From NCBI RefSeq assembly GCF_001625215.2, contig NC_030385.2:4643135-4707134 (forward strand): a stretch of 64,000 nucleotides of DNA, given 5' to 3'. Of the stretch, positions 47,043 to 57,691 are shown piece by piece. Under the pieces are notes generated by a model that saw nothing but the letters and a program-made list of their open reading frames with translations, searched no databases and was not told where the DNA came from. Source of the DNA: Daucus carota subsp. sativus (lineage: Eukaryota > Streptophyta > Magnoliopsida > Apiales > Apiaceae). The position numbers were made by a program, and so were the translations under genes. The first letter of the stretch is position 1, and each line of letters starts with the position of its first letter.

Positions 47043-47139
47043 TTGTTTAATATGGACTTAACATTGTGGTAGAGCATCTCAGACCATTAGAGTTTTTAGC
47101 TGAAAATTGAGCTTGTATACGAAAAAGAAATATAGTCAA
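47043..47139. repeat. 97-bp direct repeat, left copy
   Basis: Identical over 97 bases to 48452-48548. It starts TTGTTTAATATGGACTTAAC and contains TAGAGCATCTCAGACC, the left end of a Tourist-like element. Confidence 0.95.
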
Positions 47140-48451
47140 CTACCTCATTGGTTAGTCCTCTTCCTGCCTATAACCATTCATGTTGGTTGGTTACAACCAT
47201 TGATCAAAGCATAGTAACCACTTTCTAACCTACTGCTTTCTTATACAGACGTTGTTGGTGTTATGCAACGAGTAGATCCAATCCTTACCTACACCAACAG
47301 ATATAATCAGCAGAAATCAAGCATCAAGTTTACAATCAATGATATCAGGTCTCTGCATAACTACTTAATATCTAATTTTACATACATTTTACATGTTACA
47401 GATTTTATATACACTTTCCAATTTTGACAGTGCTCCAACAGAAGTTACATTCCACGATGAAGTGGCTGATTCTTTTCAACAGCAGCTTAATCAAACTGAT
47501 GAACATCCAATAATTGTTATCATCTCAAGTTGTAAATCTACTTTCATTCAAGGTGGTTGTAAGTACATATATTTTCCGGTTTCTAATGTCTTCAAAACAA
47601 ATAAAGTAACTACATCCAAGTTATGTTGTAGGTGAACCAAAATTAACAAACAGGTCGGCAACAAGGTTCTTCATCAACCATGATCATGAGGCGGTGGAGG
47701 AATTGAGAAACGCAGTCAGGTTCTACCTCCTCAATTTTTGGCAAAAATGAAATGTCAAATTAGTTCTAACAAAAATCTTCATGGATACAGGTTGGCTAAT
47801 TGGCGTTTTGACTGACCTCTCAAGTAAGATAATGCAACGAGAACAATCTACTGAATGTGCTTCTTTCCACCAGCAACATCTAAATATTGTTATTCCTCTG
47901 TGTTTGTAAGAAAATGTAATGTGCTATTGGCATTTCATCTCCTCCGCTCAGCATAATTTACTGTTATGCTCTTAATCAATTTGCAGTGCGTTTGCAAAGA
48001 AGTTTTCTGTATTATCTACATGACCAGCCAAGAGATAAGTTTTAAGGTCCTGCAGTTTTATGAACTCCTTCCAACATACAGCAGTGATCAACAAATACTA
48101 CATTCAACACAGTCATAATATATCTCCTATACTGATTAAACTCTGTTACTGAAATCACATCATACCTTGGTCATCACATTGTAACTTGACAAATCAAAAC
48201 TATACACCTACAGAACAATTGCATATTTACAAACTGATAATAACAACAGCAGAAATTGGAAATCATAGTCACCATACTGGACACCAATTCTATGCAACAA
48301 AAAAGCCTAAGTAACCATGACACAATTACGCATCTACGCTTCAATGCTTTGTCTTTCCTCTAAACAACCTTATTTCAATATATAGAATTTCCTTTATTCG
48401 ATAGCTTTTTTTTTAGATTTCAAAGCCCTGCAAGGCGGGCATCAATACTAG
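47140..48451 (+). mobile_element. Helitron-like insertion between 97-bp repeats
   Basis: The right end reads GCCCTGCAAGGCGGGC (a short imperfect hairpin), then ATCAATA and CTAG followed by T, which fits a Helitron 3' terminus. The insert carries exons like the single-strand-DNA-binding protein RPA1, a gene type that plant Helitrons often hold. No Rep/helicase ORF is present, so it is non-autonomous. The expected 5' TC terminus is not evident at the left border. Confidence 0.6.
47248..47750 (+). pseudogene. RPA1-like (replication protein A, OB-fold) fragment inside the Helitron
   Basis: Three exon-like segments (about 47248-47349, 47442-47552 and 47632-47750) read DVVGVMQRVDPILTYTNR, then VTFHDEVADSFQQQL with PIIVIISSCK, then GEPKLTNRSATRFFINHDHE to a stop. 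These match the OB-fold region of plant RPA 70-kDa subunits and of Helitron-encoded RPA-like proteins. The N-terminal and C-terminal domains, including the zinc finger, are missing. Confidence 0.7.
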
Positions 48452-48548
48452 TTGTTTAATATGGACTTAACATTGTGGTAGAGCATCTCAGACCATTAGA
48501 GTTTTTAGCTGAAAATTGAGCTTGTATACGAAAAAGAAATATAGTCAA
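48452..48548. repeat. 97-bp direct repeat, right copy
   Basis: Identical to 47043-47139. It continues into TCTCTTCAACAAATC, the apparent interior of the outer Tourist-like element. Confidence 0.95.
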
Positions 48549-49265
48549 TCTCTTCAACAAATCACACTCAAATCACACTAATCAATTGTCTTTAAATTTT
48601 TTTAAACCTTTTATGAATGACAATATTTATCAAAGCCCTACAGGTTTGTAAAAAATTTGTAGAAAATTGCATATCATTTGTTATTACATTTTATTTATAA
48701 CAATCGAAACATTAATAACATACAATTTTTAAATTATAGTCAATCAATATAGCCAATAGAATCGAAACTTACACGTATAGCAAATTTTACATAATGTCTT
48801 GCAGGTTCACTTTAGCTAAGAGCATTTCCAATCATCACAAGCCCTTAGCTAAAAGTCCATGTGGCTTTCCAAAATTAAACTTTATAGCCAATGTTCACAA
48901 AAAATAGAACTCCAACCACAGCAACCCTTGTGTATAATTATAGCCATCCCCCTATGGATGACTATATTTGTCGATCCGCTATAGATCTGTAACGAATTCC
49001 ACGTCATCTCCCGCAATTTATTTTCCTTTTTCTCACTGATTACATATTATTTATTACCATATTAAACTAATATATTCTATTTATAACAATCTAAATATTA
49101 ATAACATACTATTTTAAAATTATAACCAACCAATATAGCCAATACCATTGAAGCACAATATCTTACAGGTTCGGCAAATTTTACATAATGTCTTACCGAT
49201 CCAATTTAGCCAACGAATAGCCAACGTCATTGGAGATGCTCTAACGGTTTAACCGATCTCATTGG
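48481..49265. mobile_element. Outer Tourist-like MITE, interrupted
   Basis: The left end is GAGCATCTCAGACCATTAG (also duplicated at about 47072). The right end is probably CTCATTGGAGATG near 49265. Its interior segment at about 48675-48816 is homologous to the interior of the inner element at 49050-49213, so both belong to one family. The inner copy is inserted near its right end. Boundaries are approximate. Confidence 0.5.
48820..49241. mobile_element. Tourist-like (PIF/Harbinger) MITE, inner copy
   Basis: The ends are GAGCATTTCCAATCATC and GTCATTGGAGATGCTC, flanked by TAA at 48817-48819 and 49242-49244, the target duplication of PIF/Harbinger elements. It is 422 bp with no ORF. Confidence 0.8.
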
Positions 49266-49944
49266 AGATGTCGTTAAGGTGATAATTTAGTCAATTTAAA
49301 ATGTTTAGTTGAATAGTTTTGTTATTATAAATGATTTATGAGTTATTAAAATAATATAACAAAAATAAATTTGATAGGTGATAGGTTATTTATTTTGAGT
49401 GATTAAATTAATTTTTATTAAAAAATCACAAAAATCAGTTCTTCAAAATATATATCATACCACTTTCTAATTTTAAATTGGTTCTCAATTTGCTGCTAAA
49501 TTTAAGTTAGTTTTTGACTTATCATACAAACATTTTCGATATAAGATCGAAAATCACTTGCAATCTTGACTTTAATCGACACAAAACGGGCTCGGATTCT
49601 CCCCGGCTTTGTTTAGATAAATTATATATAATCTTTAAAGAGTGTTCGCATTCTAGAGAACACGTATAAATTGTTTCTGTGGGCAATTTTAAGAAAAATT
49701 TTGTAACCATTTCTGAAAAGAATTGAAAATAGATGTAGCGAGATGCATAAGATCAGTCGGTGGTCTATCTTATCTGAGTTTGTACTTCTGCCAGAGCTTG
49801 TAATGCAGGTAGGGGTAGGTGCTCAAATTTAGGATAAGGCGGGCGGGCACGATTTTCTAATAAGACCCTGCTCGGTTTCCACCTTCTTTAACGCTTCGTT
49901 CCCTTTTTTACCGGCCTAAGTGAAGGCCAAAATGTTAGGTACTC
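49266..49944. other. AT-rich spacer, no gene recognised
   Basis: No family-level assignment is possible. A patch at 49790-49930 is less AT-rich. Confidence 0.4.
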
Positions 49945-49945
49945 A

Positions 49946-50455
49946 CTCCTCCGTTTCAAATTAGATGTTTATTTTAAAAAAATTACACTGTTTAAAAATA
50001 ATGATTATCTACAAATTAAATGCATTAAATGATCATAATGTGTGGTATGAAATTGATTGAAATATACACCCTATGTCCCTTTTTACTTGTCTATTTTGAA
50101 AAAATAATGCATCTTAAGAAAATGTTAGTTGGATATCTTGTTTTCATACATATCCCTAATAAATGTAATGAATTAGTAGATAGAGTTGTGTATATATATA
50201 TGCTAGTCAAACATCGGAAATTGTTACTTTTTGAAAAAAATACAAAAAGTTGCTTTGAAAAGAGAAGTGGACAAGTAATTTGGGACAATTTTTTTTTCAA
50301 AATGGACATGTAAAAGGGGACGGAGGGAGTAAATAGGAGATATGTGGAGTAGAACTGATTTTGAAAATCTAATTTTGCATTGAAAATTGAAGTGAACAAC
50401 TAATTTAAAATAATTTTTTTTTCAAAAGTGATAATGTAAATTAAAATGGAAGGAG
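49946..50455. mobile_element. Stowaway-like MITE split by a second Stowaway
   Basis: The ends are CTCCTCCGTTTCAAATTAGA and the complement of CTCCTTCCATTTTAATTTAC. The interior matches the intact element at 589-841 on both sides of the insertion (left TGCATTAAATGAT, right GGAGTAGAACTGATTTTG). Confidence 0.8.
50067..50329. mobile_element. Stowaway-like MITE nested in another Stowaway
   Basis: The ends are CACCCTATGTCCCTTTTTAC and the complement of CTCCCTCCGTCCCCTTTTAC, with TA at 50065-50066 and 50330-50331. The empty site is readable in the copy at 589-841. Confidence 0.85.
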
Positions 50456-50600
50456 TATAAAAAAATGTTTTAATTATTTTTTTCAAATTCAAATGACATT
50501 CTGGTTACATTAATATTAATAAGATCTTCTCACACTAATAATAATGAGATTTACAAACAATGTTCTTGGAGTTGGATAAGATGAAACAAATCGATAACTA

Positions 50601-50925
50601 TTCCCTCCGTTTCGAACAGAACTGAGCATATTTAGCAGAACTCGATCCAAAATGTTTAGACTGAAATTTCAATTTATTTTTTTTTTGAGACGGACTGAAA
50701 TTTCAATTCTTTAATGATCTGATTTAGTTACAATATTAATGATCAAAAAATTGACATTTTTGTTTCAATATGATTTTCACGTTCAAATCTATCAAAATAA
50801 TTAATATGAATACATGCATTTTATAAATAATACTTTTATAATTCGATTTAAATATTAAACCCAAATCACTAAAATTTATAGCCAATTCGTGTGCGATTCT
50901 CCGCCATCCAGCTGAAAGGAAGGAG
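50601..50925. mobile_element. Degenerate Stowaway-like MITE
   Basis: The left end TTCCCTCCGTTTCGAACAG and right end CAGCTGAAAGGAAGGAG are imperfect complements. TA flanks at 50599-50600 and 50926-50927. Confidence 0.5.
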
Positions 50926-51418
50926 TAAATGAGCAATGTTGATTTAATATACAAGGGGCTCCATTCTCGTGGCAGGATTAATTATACAAATTACCATGTC
51001 ACGGGATAGCTGTGACCTTCATATATTTTATTCACATAAATTCTTTAGTAAGCATTTTTTGTTTTTTGTTTTGTACTTTAATTGTTTTTAAAAAATTTCA
51101 TATATTTTACCAAGAAGTCTATCTAAATTTGATTATTATTTAAATATATATTGAATAACAACATCAATTCTAATTTTAATTTGATATAATAATTATGACT
51201 TATATGAAATTGTCATTGATGTATATTCATTATTAATAGAGTAAATTGAAAAATGATGGTTAGATTTTATGGATTCTTAATTTTAGTGGTCGAAATTATA
51301 AATTTTGAAATATGGTGGCAAAGCCAAATAATAAACCCATAAAAGGATTTGTTAATATATATTAACTTCAACCGAGACAAACTAAATTTTTTTAATATTA
51401 AAGCAGAGATGTGTTGTC

Positions 51419-51490
51419 GTTTTTTAAACAAAGGTGTTAATCTAATAATAAAAAACCATACGACATCTACTACACCAATGATCGAGTCGA
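51419..51490 (-). mobile_element. Poly(A) retroposon tail, family R1 copy (iv)
   Basis: On the minus strand it shows GTAGATGTCGTATGG, then TTTTTTATTATTAGATTAAC and an A-rich end, the same 3' signature as copy (i). The 5' limit is not determined. Confidence 0.5.
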
Positions 51491-52601
51491 ATGAACTGGA
51501 AATTGCAATAGCCTGTTAGACATGAAGATACAGTTAAACGATATTTTAAAGATAAAAGTATATACAAATACAAGGACCCATTTGAATCACCGATATCCTC
51601 TTCATCATGTCCTAAAAAGCTATCGTGTGGTTTAATATGCATGTCACAAAAGTCAAATAAAGTATAAGTTAGAATGCCTTGCAAAATAAGAAAAAAAAAA
51701 AAAGATAAGTTAGAATGAGAATAGCTGAAAGTTAATAAAGTGGGAGGCTGTGGCTGGGACTGCAAGGATGGAATAGAGCAAAGGAAGAGGACATACAACA
51801 AATAAAGCTTCCCCATGCTTTGGACCAGACATGTAATGCCTAAAATCTAAATGCATTCACTTGGCATAGTGCCATTTCTTGTTCTTTAGTATGATGGATA
51901 TGATATGATACAATTTATCATGCACTGTCATAGCAAATGGTTTTGGAGAATCTATGTGAATGCATACTGAGTGAGTGATACTGGAGGCCATAGCCAGTTG
52001 TTTCCCAAGTCTGTAAGGCCAAATTGAGCTTCTAGAGGATGGCCAATGGCCCTCCCTCTCGATATGGGGTTTGTGGATCAGCTTCTGCCCATATTTTAGT
52101 CCCGGTATCTATTTTATGGCCAATAAGAAAAGAGCTCTCTGGCTTGTCACCTTTAAACAATTTGTTTTCTGACACAGAATCGCCAAGTGTGTGTCCCGAG
52201 ATGTGGAATGTAATAAAAATGACAAGTGGATCAAGAATTGGTAGAATAGTATTGTCAGTATTCAAATGATAAGACTCGAAAATTTGTTTCCCACCTATTG
52301 GAAATTAACTAGAGATGGCTGCACCAGTCACTGCCAGTGATAAGAAATGTGATCTATTTAACTAGGTTTGAGTTGTGTTGATTATCTTTTTTCATTCCTC
52401 CTTAACGGATACAATCTCAGTAAAAACATTTCTACTAGAATTTTTGGGAATTTTAGACTGCTTTCATTTGGTCATAATCAGTATTTTGGAGGGATGATGC
52501 ACTCTGATGTCAAAAAACTAGTAAGCAGGGCTAGGACATGGACATATCCCTTCCCTTCCGTTGTTGATTAATATATGGCAGAGAACGTGAAGATCCTCCT
52601 T
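51491..52601. other. Intergenic DNA with an unassigned open segment
   Basis: At 52032-52265 both strands are open for about 77 codons. The minus frame (HISGHTLGDSVSENK) has a more protein-like composition, but I recognise no family and see no splice context. Confidence 0.35.
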
Positions 52602-52614
52602 ACTTCATCTTTTT

Positions 52615-52694
52615 TGGGTGAGCGTGAGCGAGAATTGAACTCAGAATTCTAAACAACAGATAAACCTTTATCACTAGGCTATCCCTACACGCTC
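52615..52694 (-). mobile_element. Very short tRNA-derived SINE
   Basis: A perfect 13-bp duplication ACTTCATCTTTTT (52602-52614 and 52695-52707) flanks an 80-bp body. On the minus strand it has an A-box-like TAGCCTAGTGATAAAG and a B-box-like GAGTTCAATTCTC. Little more than the tRNA-like head remains. Confidence 0.75.
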
Positions 52695-52707
52695 ACTTCA
52701 TCTTTTT

Positions 52708-53263
52708 CATAAACGGAATTGAAAATTTATTATTTCTCATTGCTAATAGCTGACTCTGATCATACTGACTACCTACATTAGTCTGCAAAGCTTTTAACAA
52801 TGTCAATTTAATTTTTAAAAAAATCTGATGTTAATTTCGACTATCAAAAATCAATACTAATGTTTCCAAATTTATGAAATTCAAAATGCTCTTTCAGTGT
52901 CAGTCAGACAGTCACACAAATTACTGATTTGGGTTGCCAAACATGAGAAACTGAGTAAGCATGTAACTGTGGTAGCCAGGGGAGGAGCAGCACATACATC
53001 CTTCCTACTAAATCCTACCAGACTTGGTTTAGCTCATGTTTTACTTTACAGGGTCTATGCACAAACAAGTTTCATCTATGCCCAACAAGTTTACATCTAT
53101 GTGAAACTAAGATTTCCTTACATCTGTGCGCAAACAAATTTCAACTGTGCTTGCTCTTTACATATATATCAAGAAGATTAATTATTCAAAAGCATGCACA
53201 TATTAGGAGTTAGAAGAGACTGAGAACTTGATCTGTTCTCATATATATGTAATATGTACATGG
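52708..53263. other. 3' flank of the PNSB4 gene
   Basis: It includes the probable 3' untranslated region near the gene. A stretch at 53055-53160 repeats CAAACAAGTTTCATCT-like units imperfectly. Confidence 0.4.
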
Positions 53264-54512
53264 CTAACGAACAAGCTCCTCCTCCTTCTTGCCAGCTTCT
53301 TCCAGTTCTCGGAGCCCTCCAACCTTCTGCTCAATCTCTTCAATCAGCTCCTCTCTCCACAGTGCTCCTCTAGCTGTCTCTTCTATATCCTCTTGCTAGA
53401 ACCAACAAACATACATTTCAAAAGTTAGTCTTTTGCTTGCTTTTCTTGCAGGCACAATACATGTACTACAAATCTTAACAACAGGAACCATTCATACTGT
53501 CTTAAACAGATAATAAACATAAATGTAGCCTTTGTTTTTATTTTAAAATCGCGATTATCAGTTAAGGATGAATGACCATTGACCAGTACCAAAGAAAAAA
53601 AACTAGTTACCTTTTCATATACCCAATGCCCTGTTCCATCTCCTCCATCTTTTCTGTACTGCTCTGAATCATAGTATGGATCCTAAGCCATATCAAGGGT
53701 TTCATAACACACTTTAAAATTCTTTGATATAATCCAAAGGCATGAAAGATAGACAAGAGAGTAGTTAGAATTGCTCACTTTTGTGGAACCAAAGAAGCAA
53801 CATCCCCAGCATGTAAACATGATGTAAAAAGTATCTGCAATAAACAGAGAAGCAACATATCATTCTTTTTTATTGACATTTCACATTTGTTAGATTTTTA
53901 AGTATTCGGGGAGGGAAAGCAAGGATTCAAACATATAATGGCATATTAAGGAGACTAGAAGAGTCTGGTCACTAGGCTATCGACGAATAAAGATAATGAT
54001 AAATAGTAGTAAGACTCACAAACATTCTTCATAGCTACATCACTGAGGTGCCATATAGATTTGTGGGTGATCATGTCTCTCTGGCCTTCCATGTGCTCAA
54101 CCAGTACAGCCATCAGTGTTAAATCTGGCAAAGCTCTCATTTTCTGTAATTCTGCTCTCTTGTTCTTGCTGCCCTCAATCTGCTTGGAAAGATTCAAATA
54201 ATTGTATCAATAATCGCGTACTCATTATCACTCAATCCCGTGTGTGTGTTTGTTTTACGTACCTTTTGACAACCATGGCTAAATCCAGAACTCGAGTAGG
54301 ACTGCCTGAGCTGCAAAGGAAAGCATGTAAGTTTCTAAGTACAAGAATCCATTGACATTAGAGATTAGACTGAAGTGTAAAAAGCCGAAAAATATATATT
54401 AACTTACTGATTTCGATGATAAAGAGTTTAAGTCGAGTCTAGTTGTTTGAAGGCAAGAAGTGGGAGCATTAGGTTTGATAATTTTACTGAAGCTGAGGAT
54501 AGCTTCAGCCAT
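53264..54512 (-). CDS. PNSB4: NDH subcomplex B subunit 4 (NDF6-like), chloroplastic
   Basis: Six exons join in phase: 54512-54408, 54310-54263, 54179-54020, 53834-53779, 53682-53611 and 53395-53264, giving 190 residues. The N-terminal 50 residues (MAEAILSFSKIIKPNAPTSC) look like a transit peptide. A conserved middle reads ALPDLTLMAVLVEHMEGQRD. One membrane span lies at about 105-120 (TFYIMFTCWGCCFFG). It is followed by DPYYDSEQYRKDGGDGTGHW and the charged tail LWREELIEEIEQKVGGLREL. This pattern recalls Arabidopsis NDF6/PNSB4, a membrane subunit of the chloroplast NADH dehydrogenase-like complex used in cyclic electron flow around photosystem I. Recognition is from memory of the family, so a search should confirm it. 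It is divergent from the tRNA-Ile and the DUF962 gene. Confidence 0.75.
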
Positions 54513-54760
54513 ATTTAGTGATATAGTCACTGCTAGTTTGGTCTTGTTTTGTGTAAGCTGAGATAATAGTAATCTGTATTCAGGGGAGGGGAAACAAAAA
54601 AGGATAAGGAAAGTATTTGTATCCACCCCTTTGTATGAATTGCATGCACCATCTATTCCACTGTAACAAAGTTTGATTTTGTTACAGAAAAGTTCCAATT
54701 TAACTATTCACAAATACAGATCTTCTAATTATATATTATAAATTACAGACCTCCAGACAT

Positions 54761-54834
54761 GGCCTATTAGCTCAGCTGGTTAGAGCGTCGTGCTAATAAC
54801 GCGAAGGTCGCAGGTTCGAGACCTGCATGGGCCA
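54761..54834 (+). tRNA. tRNA-Ile (AAU)
   Basis: A 74-nt cloverleaf. The acceptor stem GGCCTAT pairs with ATGGGCC, with one G-U pair. The anticodon loop CTAATAA gives AAT. The TψC arm is GCAGGTTCGAGACCTGC and the D arm is GCTCAGCTGGTTAGAGC. There is no intron and no encoded CCA. A short T run follows within about 15 bp, as expected for Pol III termination. Confidence 0.97.
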
Positions 54835-55065
54835 GAGTTTTAATTTTTCTGAAAAAGGTTGCTTAATGAAATGTGAAAATCTTGTGGGAGCTTTACCACT
54901 TTTGCCGTTGTGTCCCCTGTTTTTCTTTTCTTTTTCTTGGACGAAACCTTATTTCTTTAACCACTTTAAAGAAAACCCACTTTTCCAAATTGGCCACTCA
55001 TATATAGATGCAAGAATTGTTGAACAACTTGGATAAAAAAATTGAATTTTTCCTGGAATAGAAAG

Positions 55066-56244
55066 ATGGGATTGTTTGATCTTGAAAAACACTTTGCATT
55101 CTATGGATCATACCACCACAACTCAGTTAATATTTTCATTCATACCCTTTTTGTTTGGCCCATTTTCTTTACTGCCCTTATTCTATGCTACTTTACTCCC
55201 CCACTTATTAGTTTTTCCAAAATCTTGTTTCTGGGTCATCCCTTAATCTTCAATTTTGGGTTTTTGTTAACTGTGGTATATGGGTTATTCTACATTGGGC
55301 TTGATTTCAGAGCTGGAGTTCTTGGAGCTATTATGTGTTTTGGCTGTTGGGTGTTTGCCAGTGTTTTTGCAAGTATTTTGGGCTTCTCTTTGGCATGGAA
55401 GGTACTGTAATATAAATCAGTTAAGAGGGCGTTTGGAAATGTGCATTTCATTTGAAATGATGGATTTCAAATGACACATTTCAAATTATCAGGTTTATAC
55501 TAATATTTTAATGTCTGGATTTCAAATGAAATCTAAATCCAAATTCCCAAACAGGTTATTTGATCAAATTCAGAATTTCAAATGAAATCTAGGTTTCCAA
55601 ACAAGCCATAAATAAAATGAGGTTTGTACTATTAGTAGACTAGCAATTCTGATAATATTCACTTGTTCATTTCAATTTTCAGGTAGTCCTAGCGGCTCAA
55701 ATAATTTGTTGGACTGCACAGTTTATAGGGCATGGTGTTTTTGAGGTACATGCTTTAATTAGATATATCAGTTATACTTTTGTACATTTAAATTAATAAT
55801 AACCTAGACGGATAAAAAATCTCGATCCCATGTTATAATCAATACTGATATATAAAACTGTTTGTGTAAACTTATTTAAATTGATAATTTTTTCCAGTCC
55901 CAACGATATCACTCTAAAATATCACTTTGAAAGAGTTTTAATGTTACGGCCTCAATTGTTTTGTGTAGAAGCGAGCGCCAGCTCTTTTCGACAATCTGGT
56001 TCAGGCCTTCCTGATGGCACCTTTCTTCGTGCTGCTCGAGGTAATTCTGTAATCAGATTCTCCTACAAAATTTAGAAGGATTATTTTTCTTTTTGTCTAT
56101 ATCATAATGATGTTATCTGTGTTAATCCAGATACTAATGTTATTGCATTATGAACCATATCCTGGGTTTCACAAAGCTGTTGAAGCAAGAATAGAAGCGT
56201 TAATCCAAGAATGGAAGGACAAGAACAAGAAGAAAACATTTTAG
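55066..56244 (+). CDS. Mpo1-like/DUF962 membrane protein
   Basis: Four exons, all phase 0: 55066-55401, 55683-55745, 55969-56040 and 56131-56244, for 194 residues. It starts at the ATG giving MGLFDLEKHFAFYGSYHHNS. Family histidines are present (His9, His17, His18, His26, and His129 in FIGHGVFEKRAPALF). Four or so hydrophobic spans occupy 26-50, 57-80, 85-110 and 145-160. The C-terminus is lysine-rich. Yeast Mpo1 is an ER dioxygenase that oxidises 2-hydroxy fatty acids from phytosphingosine breakdown. A similar ER activity is inferred for this protein. Intron 1 carries a small MITE. Confidence 0.88.
55427..55607. mobile_element. Small palindromic MITE in intron 1 of the DUF962 gene
   Basis: GGGCGTTTGGAAATG on the left and TTTCCAAACAAGCC on the right are complementary, and ATTTCAAATGAAAT palindromes repeat inside. 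The family is uncertain (hAT- or Harbinger-like), and no clear target duplication was seen. Confidence 0.55.
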
Positions 56245-56884
56245 CTCGAGTTGAGACGAGTACATGGACAAATAGAATTTATGAATCTGAATAAATTCAA
56301 ATGTTTGTTCAGGCCCCATGTGTTATCTCACTTTCACACATCTCTCTTACTCCTTAAACAGACATCCCCTTAATGTAATAATTTGTGTCAACAAGTAATT
56401 ACTTAAAATAAAAATAAAAAACTGATTTAAAGCCAGAGATTAGTGGCAAGTAGTTTTTATACAACTTATTTAGAACAGAACATAGAGGCCTTGGACGGGG
56501 ACTGGGAATACATAAGACCCGTCTCTCAACATACAAATAAGCTCTGGCTCTAGTAATCTCTTGTCGATTTATAAAAACTGAGCCGTTTAAATATCCTCAT
56601 TGCATAAATTTGAGGAGCTAATGAATCATCCTCCTTTTCCATTTCCATTACACACATAAAACCATCAACATCCTTTCTCAAGTCTGTGCGAGTCTTTTGC
56701 AAAGTTTTTTGCCCCTTGCAAGTGCCACAACGAACCACACCCGGTGCGCAGTGCGGCACTCAAGTGCTGCACCTGTGCTTCCTAGGTTCCAGGAGATCAG
56801 CCGGGTTTTCAAAATTTTGCAAATCTTCATCAGTAGTTAGCTATCTCACTGTTTTACTTAACTGAAATTGGAGTTGACATCTGA
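56245..56884. other. 3' flank of the DUF962 gene and unassigned coding-like patch
   Basis: On the minus strand, 56759-56585 reads GVVRCGTCKGQKTLQK and then MEMEKEDDSLAPQIYAM before a possible splice or stop. The composition is gene-like but no family was recognised. It may belong to the pseudogene region to its right. Confidence 0.35.
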
Positions 56885-57236
56885 TCAGAACTTGCAGATG
56901 ACAAACCGTGCAACTAACTTCGTAGACATGTATTCACTCATCTCAAGTAGGCAGTGTCCTCAACTTCATCTAACCAGCTTACTTGTAGATTATCAACTTG
57001 TTTACATAAATCTTCATTGGAGTGTCTCAACAAATTCTTGTCTTCGATCTCCTCAATAATGTTGCTCTGAGAAGTCGCACAATATAATACCAGGGGTACA
57101 TAATTTCTACTAATGCATTTGTGATCTTATAATATTGTGTATTAACAATAAGAAAACATAAAGGGGAAAAAGATAATACCTCTTAAACTTCTGCAAGAGC
57201 AGCCAACTTAGATTCCGTGGAAAAGAGTCTGCAAGT
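56885..57236 (-). pseudogene. CHUP1-like (chloroplast unusual positioning) pseudogene fragment
   Basis: On the minus strand the frame reads LRHSNEDLCKQVDNLQ, then EVEDTAYLR, a TGA where the family has Trp, then VNTCLRS and another stop. CHUP1 and its relatives have LRHSNEDLxKQVxxLQ and EVEELVYLRWVNACLR at this place. A second piece at about 57236-57180 (STESKLAALAEV) resembles the preceding CHUP1 exon and ends at a GTATTA donor, so an intron seems retained. Only a short part of the roughly 1,000-residue actin-binding outer-envelope protein is present, with at least three stops. It looks like a DNA-level duplicate. Confidence 0.7.
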
Positions 57237-57546
57237 AAGGAAATTTATAAATAAAGTCTGTAGTAAGCATTGCCGGGAAACAGGTAGATGCTCAAAGCCT
57301 CAAACTACAAGTCAACAAAGAACTTCAAACGAAATCTCTTGCAATGGACGATGAATCCAATTACAGCAAAAGGTTGTTTTAAACAGAGCTCCTAAAATAA
57401 ATTTGAAATTGCATATACTGAGGGAAACATTGAGAATAGGGAAATTTACGACTGAAGTCCACAGTTATATGGCCAAGTTTGAGGGAGATTAATGTACAAC
57501 CACGGTCATGCATTACCAAGCAAATGCCATGAAACAGTTCTATCTT

Positions 57547-57622
57547 CTTTTTTTTTTTTTTTTGACAAATGCAAGAAGATTTCATTAACTTGAATATAAT
57601 CGAGCCGGGACAAACCCCCAAC
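57547..57622 (-). mobile_element. Tiny 5'-truncated LINE tail
   Basis: A perfect 17-bp duplication TGAAACAGTTCTATCTT flanks it (57530-57546 and 57623-57639). It holds about 55 bp of sequence plus a poly(A) tail, with the L1-like 3' end TTAATGAAATCTTCTTGCAT on the minus strand. Confidence 0.85.
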
Positions 57623-57691
57623 TGAAACAGTTCTATCTTAAGACTTAAATTCAGTGTATATAATACTTGTGAGACAGCCAATACCTTTTCT

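Noticed and set aside
52032-52269. Overlapping ORFs on both strands
   Set aside because: Neither translation resembles a known family, and no splice sites connect them to another exon.
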